This document shows, one piece after another, positions 26,784-35,029 of a stretch of DNA of 64,000 nt (positions are counted from its first letter, which is position 1; every line of letters begins with the position of its first letter). Location of the stretch: assembly GCA_964440345.1 (NCBI GenBank), contig CAYTSA010000008.1, forward strand, positions 10,668 through 74,667, written 5' to 3'. The stretch comes from CAYTSA01 sp964440345. Lineage in GTDB: Bacteria > Desulfobacterota > Desulfovibrionia > Desulfovibrionales > Desulfovibrionaceae. Made by a program: the position numbers and the translations under genes. Below the pieces are notes generated by a model that saw only the letters and a list, made by a program, of their open reading frames with translations, was not told the DNA's origin and made no database searches.

Positions 26784-27353
26784 TCAGGCTTTTTCCCGGT
26801 GCAGAGCCGGGTCTACAACAATGGACATGGCCTCAGTGTCCAACTTTTTAGACAAAAAACCCTGGACTTTTTGCGCCCATTCTGTGGGATTCGCCAGGCA
26901 CTGGCGATAATCCACATACAGCACGTCCATGTTCCGCCTTTTTGTCAGCCACTCCTTCACCCTGGCCAGGTGGCTGGAAAAAAACACCTCCATGTCTGCG
27001 TCAGAAAGGTCGTCTCCCTTGCCCATGCGGCGCATCATGGCCTGCTGCGAGGCCAGCACTTCCGCGATGGGCCGCAGCATGAAGACCACCTTGCACGGCG
27101 TATTCTCCGGCATATGCTGCAGCATCGGAGAGACCACCTTGACCACACGGCCCTCGCACTCCGCCAGCCAGCTGTTGTCCTCGCGCAAAGATTTCACCTT
27201 ATCCAACTCGTAGTACCCCTTGGGGTTGCTTGCGTCAGCGGCTCGCTTCCCGTCGGCCGCTATATCCAGCCCGCCGGCGGCAAGCATCTGCATCATCATG
27301 GACGTGCCGGAACGCGGCAGGCCAGAAACAACAATTATAGGCTGTTGCGTCAT
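26784..27353 (-). CDS. Sulfotransferase-like P-loop protein
   Basis: A 189-aa protein with the PAPS-binding loop VVSGLPRSGTSMM near residues 9-21, a later VVFMLRPIAEVLASQ (3'-phosphate-binding R/S region), and VLYVDYRQCLANP. It would transfer sulfate to a carbohydrate or, less likely, be a nucleotide-binding relative without that activity. The length is short for sulfotransferases, but the ends look natural. The ATG at 27353 overlaps the upstream DUF362 stop (ATGA), so both are one transcript. It runs against the main operon. Confidence 0.8.
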   Translation of the reverse strand: MTQQPIIVVSGLPRSGTSMMMQMLAAGGLDIAADGKRAADASNPKGYYELDKVKSLREDNSWLAECEGRVVKVVSPMLQHMPENTPCKVVFMLRPIAEVLASQQAMMRRMGKGDDLSDADMEVFFSSHLARVKEWLTKRRNMDVLYVDYRQCLANPTEWAQKVQGFLSKKLDTEAMSIVVDPALHREKA

Positions 27354-28690
27354 GTTTGTGTCCTTTTGGATGAATGTGCCTGCGCGCATTCGCGTATGCA
27401 GTGAGCGTAGCGCCGCTGGTTCTCTTCCAAAAAACCCAGGTTGCCGTCATGCGCCACCGCTTGCTGCGGGCAAGCCAGAAAACAATAAAAACAGTCAATG
27501 CACTCGCTGCAGGCGGCCCCGCTTTCGCCCACAGGCGGCAGGTCTCGGGCTGGGTCCAGGCCCGCGGGGCAGTAGTCTTTGCACACGCCGCAGCCGTTGC
27601 ACGCGTCCCTGTCCACCCGCAACCGGCCCAGGTCTGGCTCCTGTCCCAAAAAAACGTCCTGACGCAACTGCAACAGACACAGCAACTTTCCGAACCACCC
27701 AGTGTCGCACAGATATTTGAACAACTGGGTGTTGCGTACGGCCAGAAACACTTTTTGCCGGCCCGGGCTGTGGATGAACGAGGCCAGCGCGTTGGCCCGG
27801 GGCGGTTCAAACTGTCTGGCCCAGGCGGCAAGGTCCAGACTGTCCACTTCGGCCATCATGTTTGAAGTCAGCATTCCCATGCGCGTGGCCAGGGCCAGTG
27901 GGCTCACCTGCTCCAGAGAAAAGCCGGCCAGCTTCAAACACAGGTAATCCAGCACAAATGGGTCCGTCCCGGCGGCGACCAGGTCGAGCGGCACGGGCCG
28001 GCCCCGGGTGGGGCCCAATCCCTCCATGGCCGCCAGCCCGTCCACTATGTGCAGATGCGGCTGCAGCTGCTGGTTCAGTTTCAGTATATTCAGGGCCAGG
28101 TTGTCGTGGACCTTTTTTTTGCTCTCCTGGCCGACCAGGCAACCGATGAGATTTTTCAAGCACACGGACATGCCGGTTTCCATATGCGTCTTGATCACCG
28201 GCAGATTGATCAAACAAGCAGCCTCGGCGGCTTCCCTCGCCACGCTGGCCTGCAGCCCACGGTCAAACTCCACCAGACTCGTTTCGGAATAGTTCAGATC
28301 AATAACCGGAACTCCATAGCGTTGAGCCAGACGCCGAACGCCCAGCAGCGAGATGACGTCTATCTTGTGCCGGTAAAAACCGCTGTTGGTTCCTTCGCCA
28401 ATGGTCACGTTGGCGTAGCCGGCGTCCTTGAGGACGGCTAGCACAGCAGCCAGCAGCCGCAAATCTGTGGTGTTGCCGGTCAGAGCCGTCATGTTTGCGT
28501 TCAGGTTCGGCTTCAGCAGCACAGGGGCCTGCTTGTCCTGCGGCAATGCACCGGCAAACCGGGAGCATATTGCTTCCACAGCCTGACAGGCGGAATCCAG
28601 AGAGCGGACCTTGCGCAGCAAAAAGCCCGCGCTATCCGGGAAGGGGGGGGCGGCGCCAGAGCCCCTGGAGCCGGTATTCTGTATGGGCAT
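27350..28690 (-). CDS. DUF362 protein with two 4Fe-4S motifs
   Basis: A 446-aa protein. The DUF362 region carries VLLKPNLNANM, TIGEGTNSGFY, INLPVIKTHMETGMSVCLKN and a glycine-rich GTDPFVLDYLCLK segment. The C-terminus (~residues 365-420) has the ferredoxin-type cysteine sets CNGCGVCKDYCPAG and CSECIDCFYCFLACP. These suggest electron transfer in the cytoplasm. The reaction of the family is not well known. The ATG at 28690 is chosen because residues before it are unlike the family; no clear ribosome site. Paired with a sulfotransferase. Confidence 0.82.
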   Translation of the reverse strand: MPIQNTGSRGSGAAPPFPDSAGFLLRKVRSLDSACQAVEAICSRFAGALPQDKQAPVLLKPNLNANMTALTGNTTDLRLLAAVLAVLKDAGYANVTIGEGTNSGFYRHKIDVISLLGVRRLAQRYGVPVIDLNYSETSLVEFDRGLQASVAREAAEAACLINLPVIKTHMETGMSVCLKNLIGCLVGQESKKKVHDNLALNILKLNQQLQPHLHIVDGLAAMEGLGPTRGRPVPLDLVAAGTDPFVLDYLCLKLAGFSLEQVSPLALATRMGMLTSNMMAEVDSLDLAAWARQFEPPRANALASFIHSPGRQKVFLAVRNTQLFKYLCDTGWFGKLLCLLQLRQDVFLGQEPDLGRLRVDRDACNGCGVCKDYCPAGLDPARDLPPVGESGAACSECIDCFYCFLACPQQAVAHDGNLGFLEENQRRYAHCIRECAQAHSSKRTQT

Positions 28691-28823
28691 GATGACGGTA
28701 AAGTGACCATGAAGCCGGGAAAAAAGCAAGGACTTGGAAATTGACCTGCGCCCGCGCCAGTGACAAGCACGCAGAGCCGTGGTATATACGCTGCTACACG
28801 CGCTGCATATTCAGGTACGCTCC

Positions 28824-29615
28824 ATGTTCAGGACACATACTTTATTGACGACAATCCTCCGGCTTATGACGGCGTTATTTCTGGCCGTTGCATTGCTCGC
28901 TTGTGCTGTGTCGTGCTCCCGCACTCAATACCCGGCTGTTGACTACGCCGACGCGCCAGCTCCAGACCAGGGACCACTGGTGCTTGGTCCGGGCGACGAG
29001 GTGCGCATCAGCGTATGGCGCCACGACGACATGAGCCACAGCCCTACTCTGGACATGACCGGCCGTATCTATCTGCCGCTGGTTGGCGAGATCAAAGCCG
29101 GCGGCATGACCCCGGACGACCTGCGGGAGCATGTCGCCACGAAACTCTCCGCCTATGTGAAAAACCCCCATGTCACGGTCAGCGTGTCCAGCGTGAGCAG
29201 CATGCGGGTGCACGTGCTGGGGGAAGTGGAAAACCCCGGGACAATAGCCATGAAACGCCGGCTGACACTGTGGGACGCTTTGGCCAGCGTCGGCGGGTTG
29301 AACACTTACGCAAACGAAGAGCGCGTGCTGCTCATCCGCCATGATGCTGAAAAAGCCCAGGTTATGGCCCTGAGCGCCAGCCTGCCGGATGCACCGGACG
29401 GCGACATGCCGTCCACCCGCTTCTGGCTGCAAAACAACGACATCATCTACGTAACCCCAACCAGATTGGGAGAGGTAGAGCGGTTTATGACTAAGCTCAA
29501 CGCTTCCATGGCGCCCTTTCTCACCGTCGGTCGCGCCACGCTGCTGTATCCGGACATAAAATCCATCATCGAAACTGGTGAGAGGTCTACTGAAGCCAGC
29601 ATCATTGTTGACTGA
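28824..29615 (+). CDS. Wza/GumB-type polysaccharide export lipoprotein
   Basis: Outer-membrane/periplasmic export protein of about 263 aa. The N-terminal hydrophobic stretch ends in a lipobox-like LLAC (C27) or AVSC (C31). The Poly_export domain begins LVLGPGDEVRISVWRHDD and includes TGRIYLPLVGEIKAGGMT, followed by a SLBB-like fold (MRVHVLGEVENPGTIAM). Starts at 28824 or, less likely, 28866; a longer start at 28779 would put extra residues before the signal. It is divergent from the DUF362/sulfotransferase pair across ~130 bp. Confidence 0.87.
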   Translation: MFRTHTLLTTILRLMTALFLAVALLACAVSCSRTQYPAVDYADAPAPDQGPLVLGPGDEVRISVWRHDDMSHSPTLDMTGRIYLPLVGEIKAGGMTPDDLREHVATKLSAYVKNPHVTVSVSSVSSMRVHVLGEVENPGTIAMKRRLTLWDALASVGGLNTYANEERVLLIRHDAEKAQVMALSASLPDAPDGDMPSTRFWLQNNDIIYVTPTRLGEVERFMTKLNASMAPFLTVGRATLLYPDIKSIIETGERSTEASIIVD

Positions 29616-29653
29616 AGTTTGCGCCTTCGCCATGCCTACCGGGAGAACCATCC

Positions 29654-31123
29654 ATGCACGTGGTGGCGCTGAACGCGCCGTATTTTGACAAATTTTCCCG
29701 GCCCCAGCGCAGCCCGGCCGTTACCAAAAGCGGGACCATCTATTTCCCCATCTGGCTGGCCTTTGCCGTGGCCGTGCTGGAACAAGCCGGCTACGACGTG
29801 TCCTTCATCGACGCGCCAGCCAGAGGATATGACCTGGAGGAGACCTTGCGCCAAGTCACAGCGGTCAAGCCTGGCCTGGTTGTCATGGACACCACCACGC
29901 CCAGCGTGGACAACGACGGCGCTGTGGCCCAAGCCATAAAAGAAGCGCTGCCTGACACTGTCATCATCTTTGTGGGCGTTCACAGCTCAGCCCTGCCGGA
30001 AGACACCTTGCGCCGATGTCCGGCGGTGGACGCAGCAGCCGTGCGCGAATACGAACACACTGTGCGGGACCTGGCCGCGGCGATTGAAGCCGCGGGGGGA
30101 CTGCCCGAAACTGGCGTCCTGCGCACGGTCGAGGGGATAGCGTTTCGCCACGCCGACAACATCGAACGAACGCCGGACCGGGAATTCATCGAGAACCTGG
30201 ACGAGCTGCCCTGGGTAAGCCCGGTGTACAAAAAACACTTAGACATCCGCGACTATTTCAACCCCAACGCCCGCTACCCCATGGTCACGCTCATCACCAG
30301 CCGGGGCTGCCCTTTTCGCTGCAGCTTCTGCGTCTACCCCCAGACCATGAGCGGCCGGCGCTACCGGTTCCGATCCATCGCCGACGTTGTGGACGAAATG
30401 GCCTGGGTCAAAGAGCAGTTCCCGGAGGCCAAATCCATTTTCTTTGAAGACGACACCCTGACCGCGGACAAGAAGCGCTGCCAGGAGTTCAGCCGGGCCG
30501 TCATAGACCTCAACCTGGGTCTGAGCTGGACTGCCAATTCGCGCATAGACCTGGACTACGAAACCATGGCCCTGATGCGCAAGGCCGGCTGCCGCATGCT
30601 CTGCGTGGGCTTTGAAAGCGGCGACCCGGAAGCGCTGAAGGCCATGCGCAAGGGCGTCAAGCGCGAGCGCATGCTGGAGTTCATGCGCGACGCCCGCAAA
30701 GCCGGCGTCCTCATCCACGGCTGTTTCATTTTCGGCTTTCCCGGCGAGACTGCAGAATCCATCCGCCGGACCATAGACTTCGCCATGGAGCTGGGTCCAG
30801 ACACCGTGCAGTTCTATCCCATCATGGTCTACCCCGGCACAGAAGCCTACGACGACTACCTCCAGCGCGGCTGGGTGACCGTGAACGATTTCAGCCGCTG
30901 GCTGACTCCGGACGGGCTGCACAACTGCGTAGTGCGCAACGAGAACCTGACCGGCGAGGAGCTGGTCCGGCTGTGCGACGAGGCCCGGCGGAAATTCTAC
31001 CTGCGGCCAGGGTACATGGCTTACAAGCTGCGGCAAGTAATCACCCAGCCCCAAGAATGGAGCCGCACGGCCAAGGCGGCGCGAACTTTTTTCAAACACC
31101 TGATTCTCGGATCCCGGGTATGA
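29654..31123 (+). CDS. B12-binding radical SAM enzyme (second copy)
   Basis: A 489-aa protein. The N-terminal cobalamin-binding part has AVLEQAGYDVSFIDAP and VKPGLVVMDTTTPSVDND. The cluster motif is SRGCPFRCSFCVYP with cysteines ~219/223/226; a later FGFPGETAESIRRTIDFA is the usual SAM-barrel element. GGGAG precedes the ATG. It overlaps the next glycosyltransferase by 4 nt. As with the first copy, a methylation or rearrangement on a sugar or lipid is plausible but unproven. It is only distantly like the 21073 protein in reading, so they are not a recent duplication. Confidence 0.88.
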   Translation: MHVVALNAPYFDKFSRPQRSPAVTKSGTIYFPIWLAFAVAVLEQAGYDVSFIDAPARGYDLEETLRQVTAVKPGLVVMDTTTPSVDNDGAVAQAIKEALPDTVIIFVGVHSSALPEDTLRRCPAVDAAAVREYEHTVRDLAAAIEAAGGLPETGVLRTVEGIAFRHADNIERTPDREFIENLDELPWVSPVYKKHLDIRDYFNPNARYPMVTLITSRGCPFRCSFCVYPQTMSGRRYRFRSIADVVDEMAWVKEQFPEAKSIFFEDDTLTADKKRCQEFSRAVIDLNLGLSWTANSRIDLDYETMALMRKAGCRMLCVGFESGDPEALKAMRKGVKRERMLEFMRDARKAGVLIHGCFIFGFPGETAESIRRTIDFAMELGPDTVQFYPIMVYPGTEAYDDYLQRGWVTVNDFSRWLTPDGLHNCVVRNENLTGEELVRLCDEARRKFYLRPGYMAYKLRQVITQPQEWSRTAKAARTFFKHLILGSRV

Positions 31124-31935
31124 ACGCGGCAGAGGGCCGGCTGCAATGCTCCGTTATTGTTCCGGCGTACAACGCCGCGGCCACGCTGGACTTGTGCCTG
31201 CGTTCCCTGACCTGCCAGACCTTTTGTCGTTCGGCGTATGAAATCATTGTCGTGGACGACGGCTCCGCGGACAACACCGCGGCCATAGCCGAAAACCACG
31301 ACGTCCGGCTCGTCCAGCAGCCCAATAGGGGCCCGGCTGCAGCCCGCAACCGCGGCGCCCAGGAAGCCCGGGGCGAGATCATCGTCTTCACGGACGCAGA
31401 CTGCGAGGCGGAAAAAGATTTTCTGGAAAAACTGCTGGCCCCCTTTGCAGACCCGGGAGTGAGCGGCGCGCAAGGGGCTTATCTGACCCGGCAAACTTCA
31501 CTGACCGCCCGTTTCGCCCAGGTGGAGTTTGAGGACCGCTACGCGCTCATGGCCAGGTATGACTCCATAGACCTGGCCGCCACCTACGCTGCGGCTTTTC
31601 GCCGGGAGCTGTTCCTGGCCATGTCTGGCTTTGACGCGTCCTTTCCCGTGGCTAACAACGAAGACACCGAGTTCTCCTACCGGCTGTGCAACGCCGGCTG
31701 CACACTGGTTTTTGCGCCAGACGCGTACGTCTACCATCAGCACCCGGAGACCCTGCGCCGCTACCTGCGCACCAAGTACTGGCGCGCCTACTGGCGCATG
31801 GTGGTATACCGCAAATACCCGGAAAAAGCGGTCAGGGACCGCTACACCTCCACGCCAGTCAAGCTCCAGACCATGTTCATGCTGCTTTTGGCCGCCGACC
31901 CTGCTGGCAGCCTTGTTTTTGTGGATAGCCACTGA
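31120..31935 (+). CDS. Family 2 glycosyltransferase, probably frameshifted near its C-terminus
   Basis: The 271-aa reading frame has the GT2 core: CSVIVPAYNAAATLDLCL, IIVVDDGSADN, VFTDADCEAE (DxD-type), and ANNEDTEFSYRL with HQHPETLRRYLRTKYWRA. The frame ends in a short non-family tail after residue ~258. The expected hydrophobic C-terminus is found in the +1 frame directly downstream (see the 31895-32125 entry). A one-base insertion around 31890-31900 in a GCCGCCGACCC stretch would join them into a ~334-aa protein. A sequencing error or a real mutation are the alternatives. It overlaps the radical SAM gene. Confidence 0.8.
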   Translation: MNAAEGRLQCSVIVPAYNAAATLDLCLRSLTCQTFCRSAYEIIVVDDGSADNTAAIAENHDVRLVQQPNRGPAAARNRGAQEARGEIIVFTDADCEAEKDFLEKLLAPFADPGVSGAQGAYLTRQTSLTARFAQVEFEDRYALMARYDSIDLAATYAAAFRRELFLAMSGFDASFPVANNEDTEFSYRLCNAGCTLVFAPDAYVYHQHPETLRRYLRTKYWRAYWRMVVYRKYPEKAVRDRYTSTPVKLQTMFMLLLAADPAGSLVFVDSH

Positions 31936-32125
31936 AGTATCGGGATACGCGCTCATCCGCAGAGCCTGGAAACAGTCCAAGATGCTGGGCCTGGCTGCGC
32001 CGGACATCATCCTGCTGCGCGGGCTCGTCTTTGCCGCCGGCTCGCTGCACGGACTGGCGGCCTGTGTGCTGGGCATAACCGAGGGCGCTCGCGCATTTTC
32101 GCGTAGAGACAACGCTCGCTCCTGA
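31895..32125 (+). pseudogene. Displaced C-terminal part of the GT2 (frame +1)
   Basis: In the frame one base ahead, the DNA encodes LLAALFLWIATEVSGYALIR and then hydrophobic segments (IILLRGLVFAAGSLHGLAA) that would complete the membrane anchor of the glycosyltransferase. The stop codon at 32123-32125 lies inside a dispersed palindromic repeat. Confidence 0.55.
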
Positions 32126-32196
32126 AACAATGTATACTTGTTTCAGGAAAATGCATAAGAGCATCTAAACATTTCAATGGTAAAATGCTCTAAAAT
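32085..32196. repeat. Dispersed palindromic repeat family C, copy 1
   Basis: Matches 44012-44118 and 47695-47765. Shared core GCATTTTCGCG then GAGACAACGCTCGCTCCTG. It contains a perfect palindrome, TCCTGAAACAA-N7-TTGTTTCAGGA (32120-32148), and ends in ATGCTCTAA-like DNA. It lies between convergent genes, so the hairpin may also act as a transcription terminator. Confidence 0.75.
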
Positions 32197-32223
32197 GCGC
32201 CCAGTGACGGCCTTAGGCCAGGC

Positions 32224-33462
32224 TCAATCCACGCAGGAATCCTGCTCTCTGGCTTTTTTGTATTCCAGATAGAAATCAAGAATGTGCGGCGGGCAACCCG
32301 GTATGAACTTGCCCACACGGCCGTACTGCCGGTAGTCGTGCACCAACTCCGCGGCGCAGTTGCCAAAGCACCACAGCTGGCCCTCTTTCTGGCGCAGGTT
32401 TTGCCGGTCTGGCATGGGCTTGCCCACGTATACGTTTTCCACAGCGCGGTCAGCAAAAAGCCCTTCAATGTGCAGTTTGTCCAGAGCGTGGCGCAGGGCG
32501 GAAAGGCAGCCAAAACAAGCGCCCCCCTCGACAACACGCACCTGGGGATACGCAGCGATGGAACTGATGACCGGCCGGCGAAACGGCCGGCGAACCTCTT
32601 CTATGCCTGCCCCGCTCACCTGAATCTCACCCTCCGCCATGGCCCCCAGTCCTTCAGCGTGAGCCATGCGCAGCATGGTCACCTCAAACGGGTCCACAGA
32701 CATAACCCGGGCCGCTGTCCCGTCCACCGCCAGCACGTCCCTGCCGGCAATGATGGTGTTCATATCGTCCACCACCGCCCCGGAAAGCGGCGCCTGCCCC
32801 TGCACGGCCATTATACCGTCCAGTATAGTCAGGTCCGGCTTGACCACCCGCAGTATGTCCACCAGCTTGATGTTAATGTCATTTCGATGGAAGGACATCC
32901 GGTCCTCGTCCAGAATGAGCCCATACTGGTTCTTCACGCCCAGGGTCAGCAGGGTGTGCATGTGCGTCTTCATCTTGGGCAGGTTGATGTACACGTCTGC
33001 GTCTACCAGGCACTTGGGCACGGTGACCGGGTCGTAGAGCACGGCATTGGGATTCTTCAGGGCAACCCGAGGCTCGCCGTCAAAAAAGCGTATGGTCGCG
33101 CCGGCGGCCTCAAGCCGCTCCCGAACCTGTTCGGTCTGGGCCAAAGCCTTTTTCAGGGGCAGGCCCCAGCCCGGGTTGTCGCCTATCCAGACCTTTTGGG
33201 CGCCAGCGTCGCGCAGCAGCTGCACCAGGGCGATAATCACCCGCTCGTCGGTAACGATGGCGTAAGGGTTGTGCGCGCTGGGCCGTACGTAGTTGGGCTT
33301 AATAAGCACGGTCATGCCGCTCACCAGCCGTTGCAGGTCCACAGCCAACGCCACAGCGTCCGCCATCAGGTTGCGGATGACAGAAAGTGACTTTTCCGAG
33401 TATTCGCCGGGTTTTTCCGGCACGCGCCCGGCCTTTAACAGGCCGACGACAGCTTTTTCCAC
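32224..33462 (-). CDS. DUF362 protein (second copy, no ferredoxin tail)
   Basis: A 412-aa protein with VLIKPNYVRPS, GDNPGWGLPLKK, INLPKMKTHMHTLLTLGVKN and DGIMAVQGQAPLSG, all DUF362 landmarks. It lacks the ferredoxin repeats of the 27350 copy but has scattered C-terminal cysteines (GGACFGCLS, CFGNCAAE, PGCPP), which may hold a cofactor. The GTG start at 33462 has GGAGG upstream. It overlaps the ligase stop by 28 nt, so the two are co-translated. Family function is not established; its place with an AMP-forming ligase suggests the two enzymes work on one intermediate. Confidence 0.8.
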   Translation of the reverse strand: MEKAVVGLLKAGRVPEKPGEYSEKSLSVIRNLMADAVALAVDLQRLVSGMTVLIKPNYVRPSAHNPYAIVTDERVIIALVQLLRDAGAQKVWIGDNPGWGLPLKKALAQTEQVRERLEAAGATIRFFDGEPRVALKNPNAVLYDPVTVPKCLVDADVYINLPKMKTHMHTLLTLGVKNQYGLILDEDRMSFHRNDINIKLVDILRVVKPDLTILDGIMAVQGQAPLSGAVVDDMNTIIAGRDVLAVDGTAARVMSVDPFEVTMLRMAHAEGLGAMAEGEIQVSGAGIEEVRRPFRRPVISSIAAYPQVRVVEGGACFGCLSALRHALDKLHIEGLFADRAVENVYVGKPMPDRQNLRQKEGQLWCFGNCAAELVHDYRQYGRVGKFIPGCPPHILDFYLEYKKAREQDSCVD

Positions 33463-35024
33463 GCTACTTTACCTCCAGGCGTTCTTGGCAACTCGTCAAT
33501 AATTTCCACAAGACGCGGAGTCCTGTAGCGGTGCAGCCGGCGGCTGCACCATTTGCGGATATCCGCCGCCGTCAATTGGCGTCCCTCTTTTGCCACCACA
33601 AAGGCTTTGGGAATCTCACCATGCAAGGCGTCGTCGTTTTTTACCACCGCCGCCTCGGCCACGTCTGGATGGGCGCGGATCACATTTTCGATTTCTATGG
33701 GATAGACCTTTATGCCGCCCACCTTCATCATGCCGGAAATGCGGCACTTAAAGTAAAAAAATCCGTCCTCGCCCTGACACATCACATCGCCGGTGTGGAA
33801 CCAGCCTTGCGCGTCCGTAACCGGAACCAGTTCTCCGTGGCCTGTCAGATAGTTATGGCACACGGCCGGTCCGCGGATGAGCAGCTCGCCCACCTGGCCG
33901 GGGTCGGCCTCCTGGCCGCTTTCGTTTGTGATAATGGCTTGATAACCCGGGCAGGGCCGGCCCACCGAGCCCGGCGGCGCCTCCAGATCGCGGGGGTTGT
34001 TGTCCTTCATGCGGTTGGTCAAGGCAACGCCGGCTGTTTCTGTGGAGCCCCAGACGGCTTGGATGGGCAAGCCGAACCGTTCGGCAAAGGCCTGGCGCAA
34101 GGCGGGTGTTACATGCATGCCGCCGCTCTCCGGCGCCCGCAAGCTGGAGAAGTCCCAGCCTGTTAAGGAAGGCAAACGAACGAGCGTTTCGTATATGGAC
34201 GCCACCGCCATCAGCGTGGTCACCTTGTGTTCATGCAGAGCCTTGGCGATGGTCTTTGGCCGCACGCCATCCAGCAACACAGCCGTTCCGCCCAGAAAGA
34301 TTGGCCGGGCGTAGATTTCATGCGGGTGCACAAAGGCTGGAAACATACACAGGTGAACGTCTTCTTCCGTGAACCCAAAGGCGCGGACTGCAGCGATGGT
34401 GTTGGCGTCCATGTTGGCGTGAGTGGTCACCGCCGCCTTGGGCCTACCAGTGGTGCCGGATGTGTAGTTCAGGTACGCTGGATCGTCCGGAATGATGGCC
34501 GGCATGGCGGCTGGCCGGCTCATATAGGTTTCATGCTCGGCGTAACTGCGGCGGCCTGCGCCCCCCATTGCCGCGCCCAGGAAAAAGGTGGCGGCCGGTT
34601 CCGGCGCGTCCTGGGCGTTTTGCAGCATGCCGGCCAGTTCGGCGGCGACAAACAAGGCCCGTGGCTGTGCCTGTTCCAGCACACTGTGCAGCGTTTCCCG
34701 CGGCATGTTGCAATCCAGGGGAAAAAACACTCCGCCGCACTCCATTATGGCCAGGTGGCAGAGCATGGCTTCAGGCGTTTTGGGCCCCAGGCAGCCCACC
34801 TTATCGCCCTTGCGCACCCCGGCGTCAGCCAGCATGGCGGCCAGGGCGGACGTACGCTCCTGCACCTCCTGGTACGATATGCGCACATCGTCATAGATAA
34901 AGGCTGCTTTGCCGGGAAAAACGTCCGCGCTGCGCCGCAGCCGTTCGCGAAACGTGCGAAAGTCTCCTGGAGCGGCATGCGCTGGCTCCGCCGCTATGTT
35001 GGTCTTGCCGGTAAAAGCGTACAT
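33435..35024 (-). CDS. AMP-dependent synthetase/ligase
   Basis: Acyl-adenylating enzyme of 529 aa. Core motifs are YLNYTSGTTGRPKAA (P-loop A3), the WGSTETAGVAL motif, GWFHTGDVM and the catalytic-lysine region at the C-terminus (RTPGGKVAWKKL). It makes an acyl-AMP or acyl-CoA from an unidentified acid. In this locus the acyl group may be attached to the polysaccharide or its lipid anchor, an inference supported by the nearby acyltransferase homologue. The ATG at 35024 lacks a clear ribosome site but follows the phosphoglycosyl transferase stop by 5 nt. Confidence 0.87.
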   Translation of the reverse strand: MYAFTGKTNIAAEPAHAAPGDFRTFRERLRRSADVFPGKAAFIYDDVRISYQEVQERTSALAAMLADAGVRKGDKVGCLGPKTPEAMLCHLAIMECGGVFFPLDCNMPRETLHSVLEQAQPRALFVAAELAGMLQNAQDAPEPAATFFLGAAMGGAGRRSYAEHETYMSRPAAMPAIIPDDPAYLNYTSGTTGRPKAAVTTHANMDANTIAAVRAFGFTEEDVHLCMFPAFVHPHEIYARPIFLGGTAVLLDGVRPKTIAKALHEHKVTTLMAVASIYETLVRLPSLTGWDFSSLRAPESGGMHVTPALRQAFAERFGLPIQAVWGSTETAGVALTNRMKDNNPRDLEAPPGSVGRPCPGYQAIITNESGQEADPGQVGELLIRGPAVCHNYLTGHGELVPVTDAQGWFHTGDVMCQGEDGFFYFKCRISGMMKVGGIKVYPIEIENVIRAHPDVAEAAVVKNDDALHGEIPKAFVVAKEGRQLTAADIRKWCSRRLHRYRTPRLVEIIDELPRTPGGKVAWKKLSSAC

Positions 35025-35029
35025 GGGAT

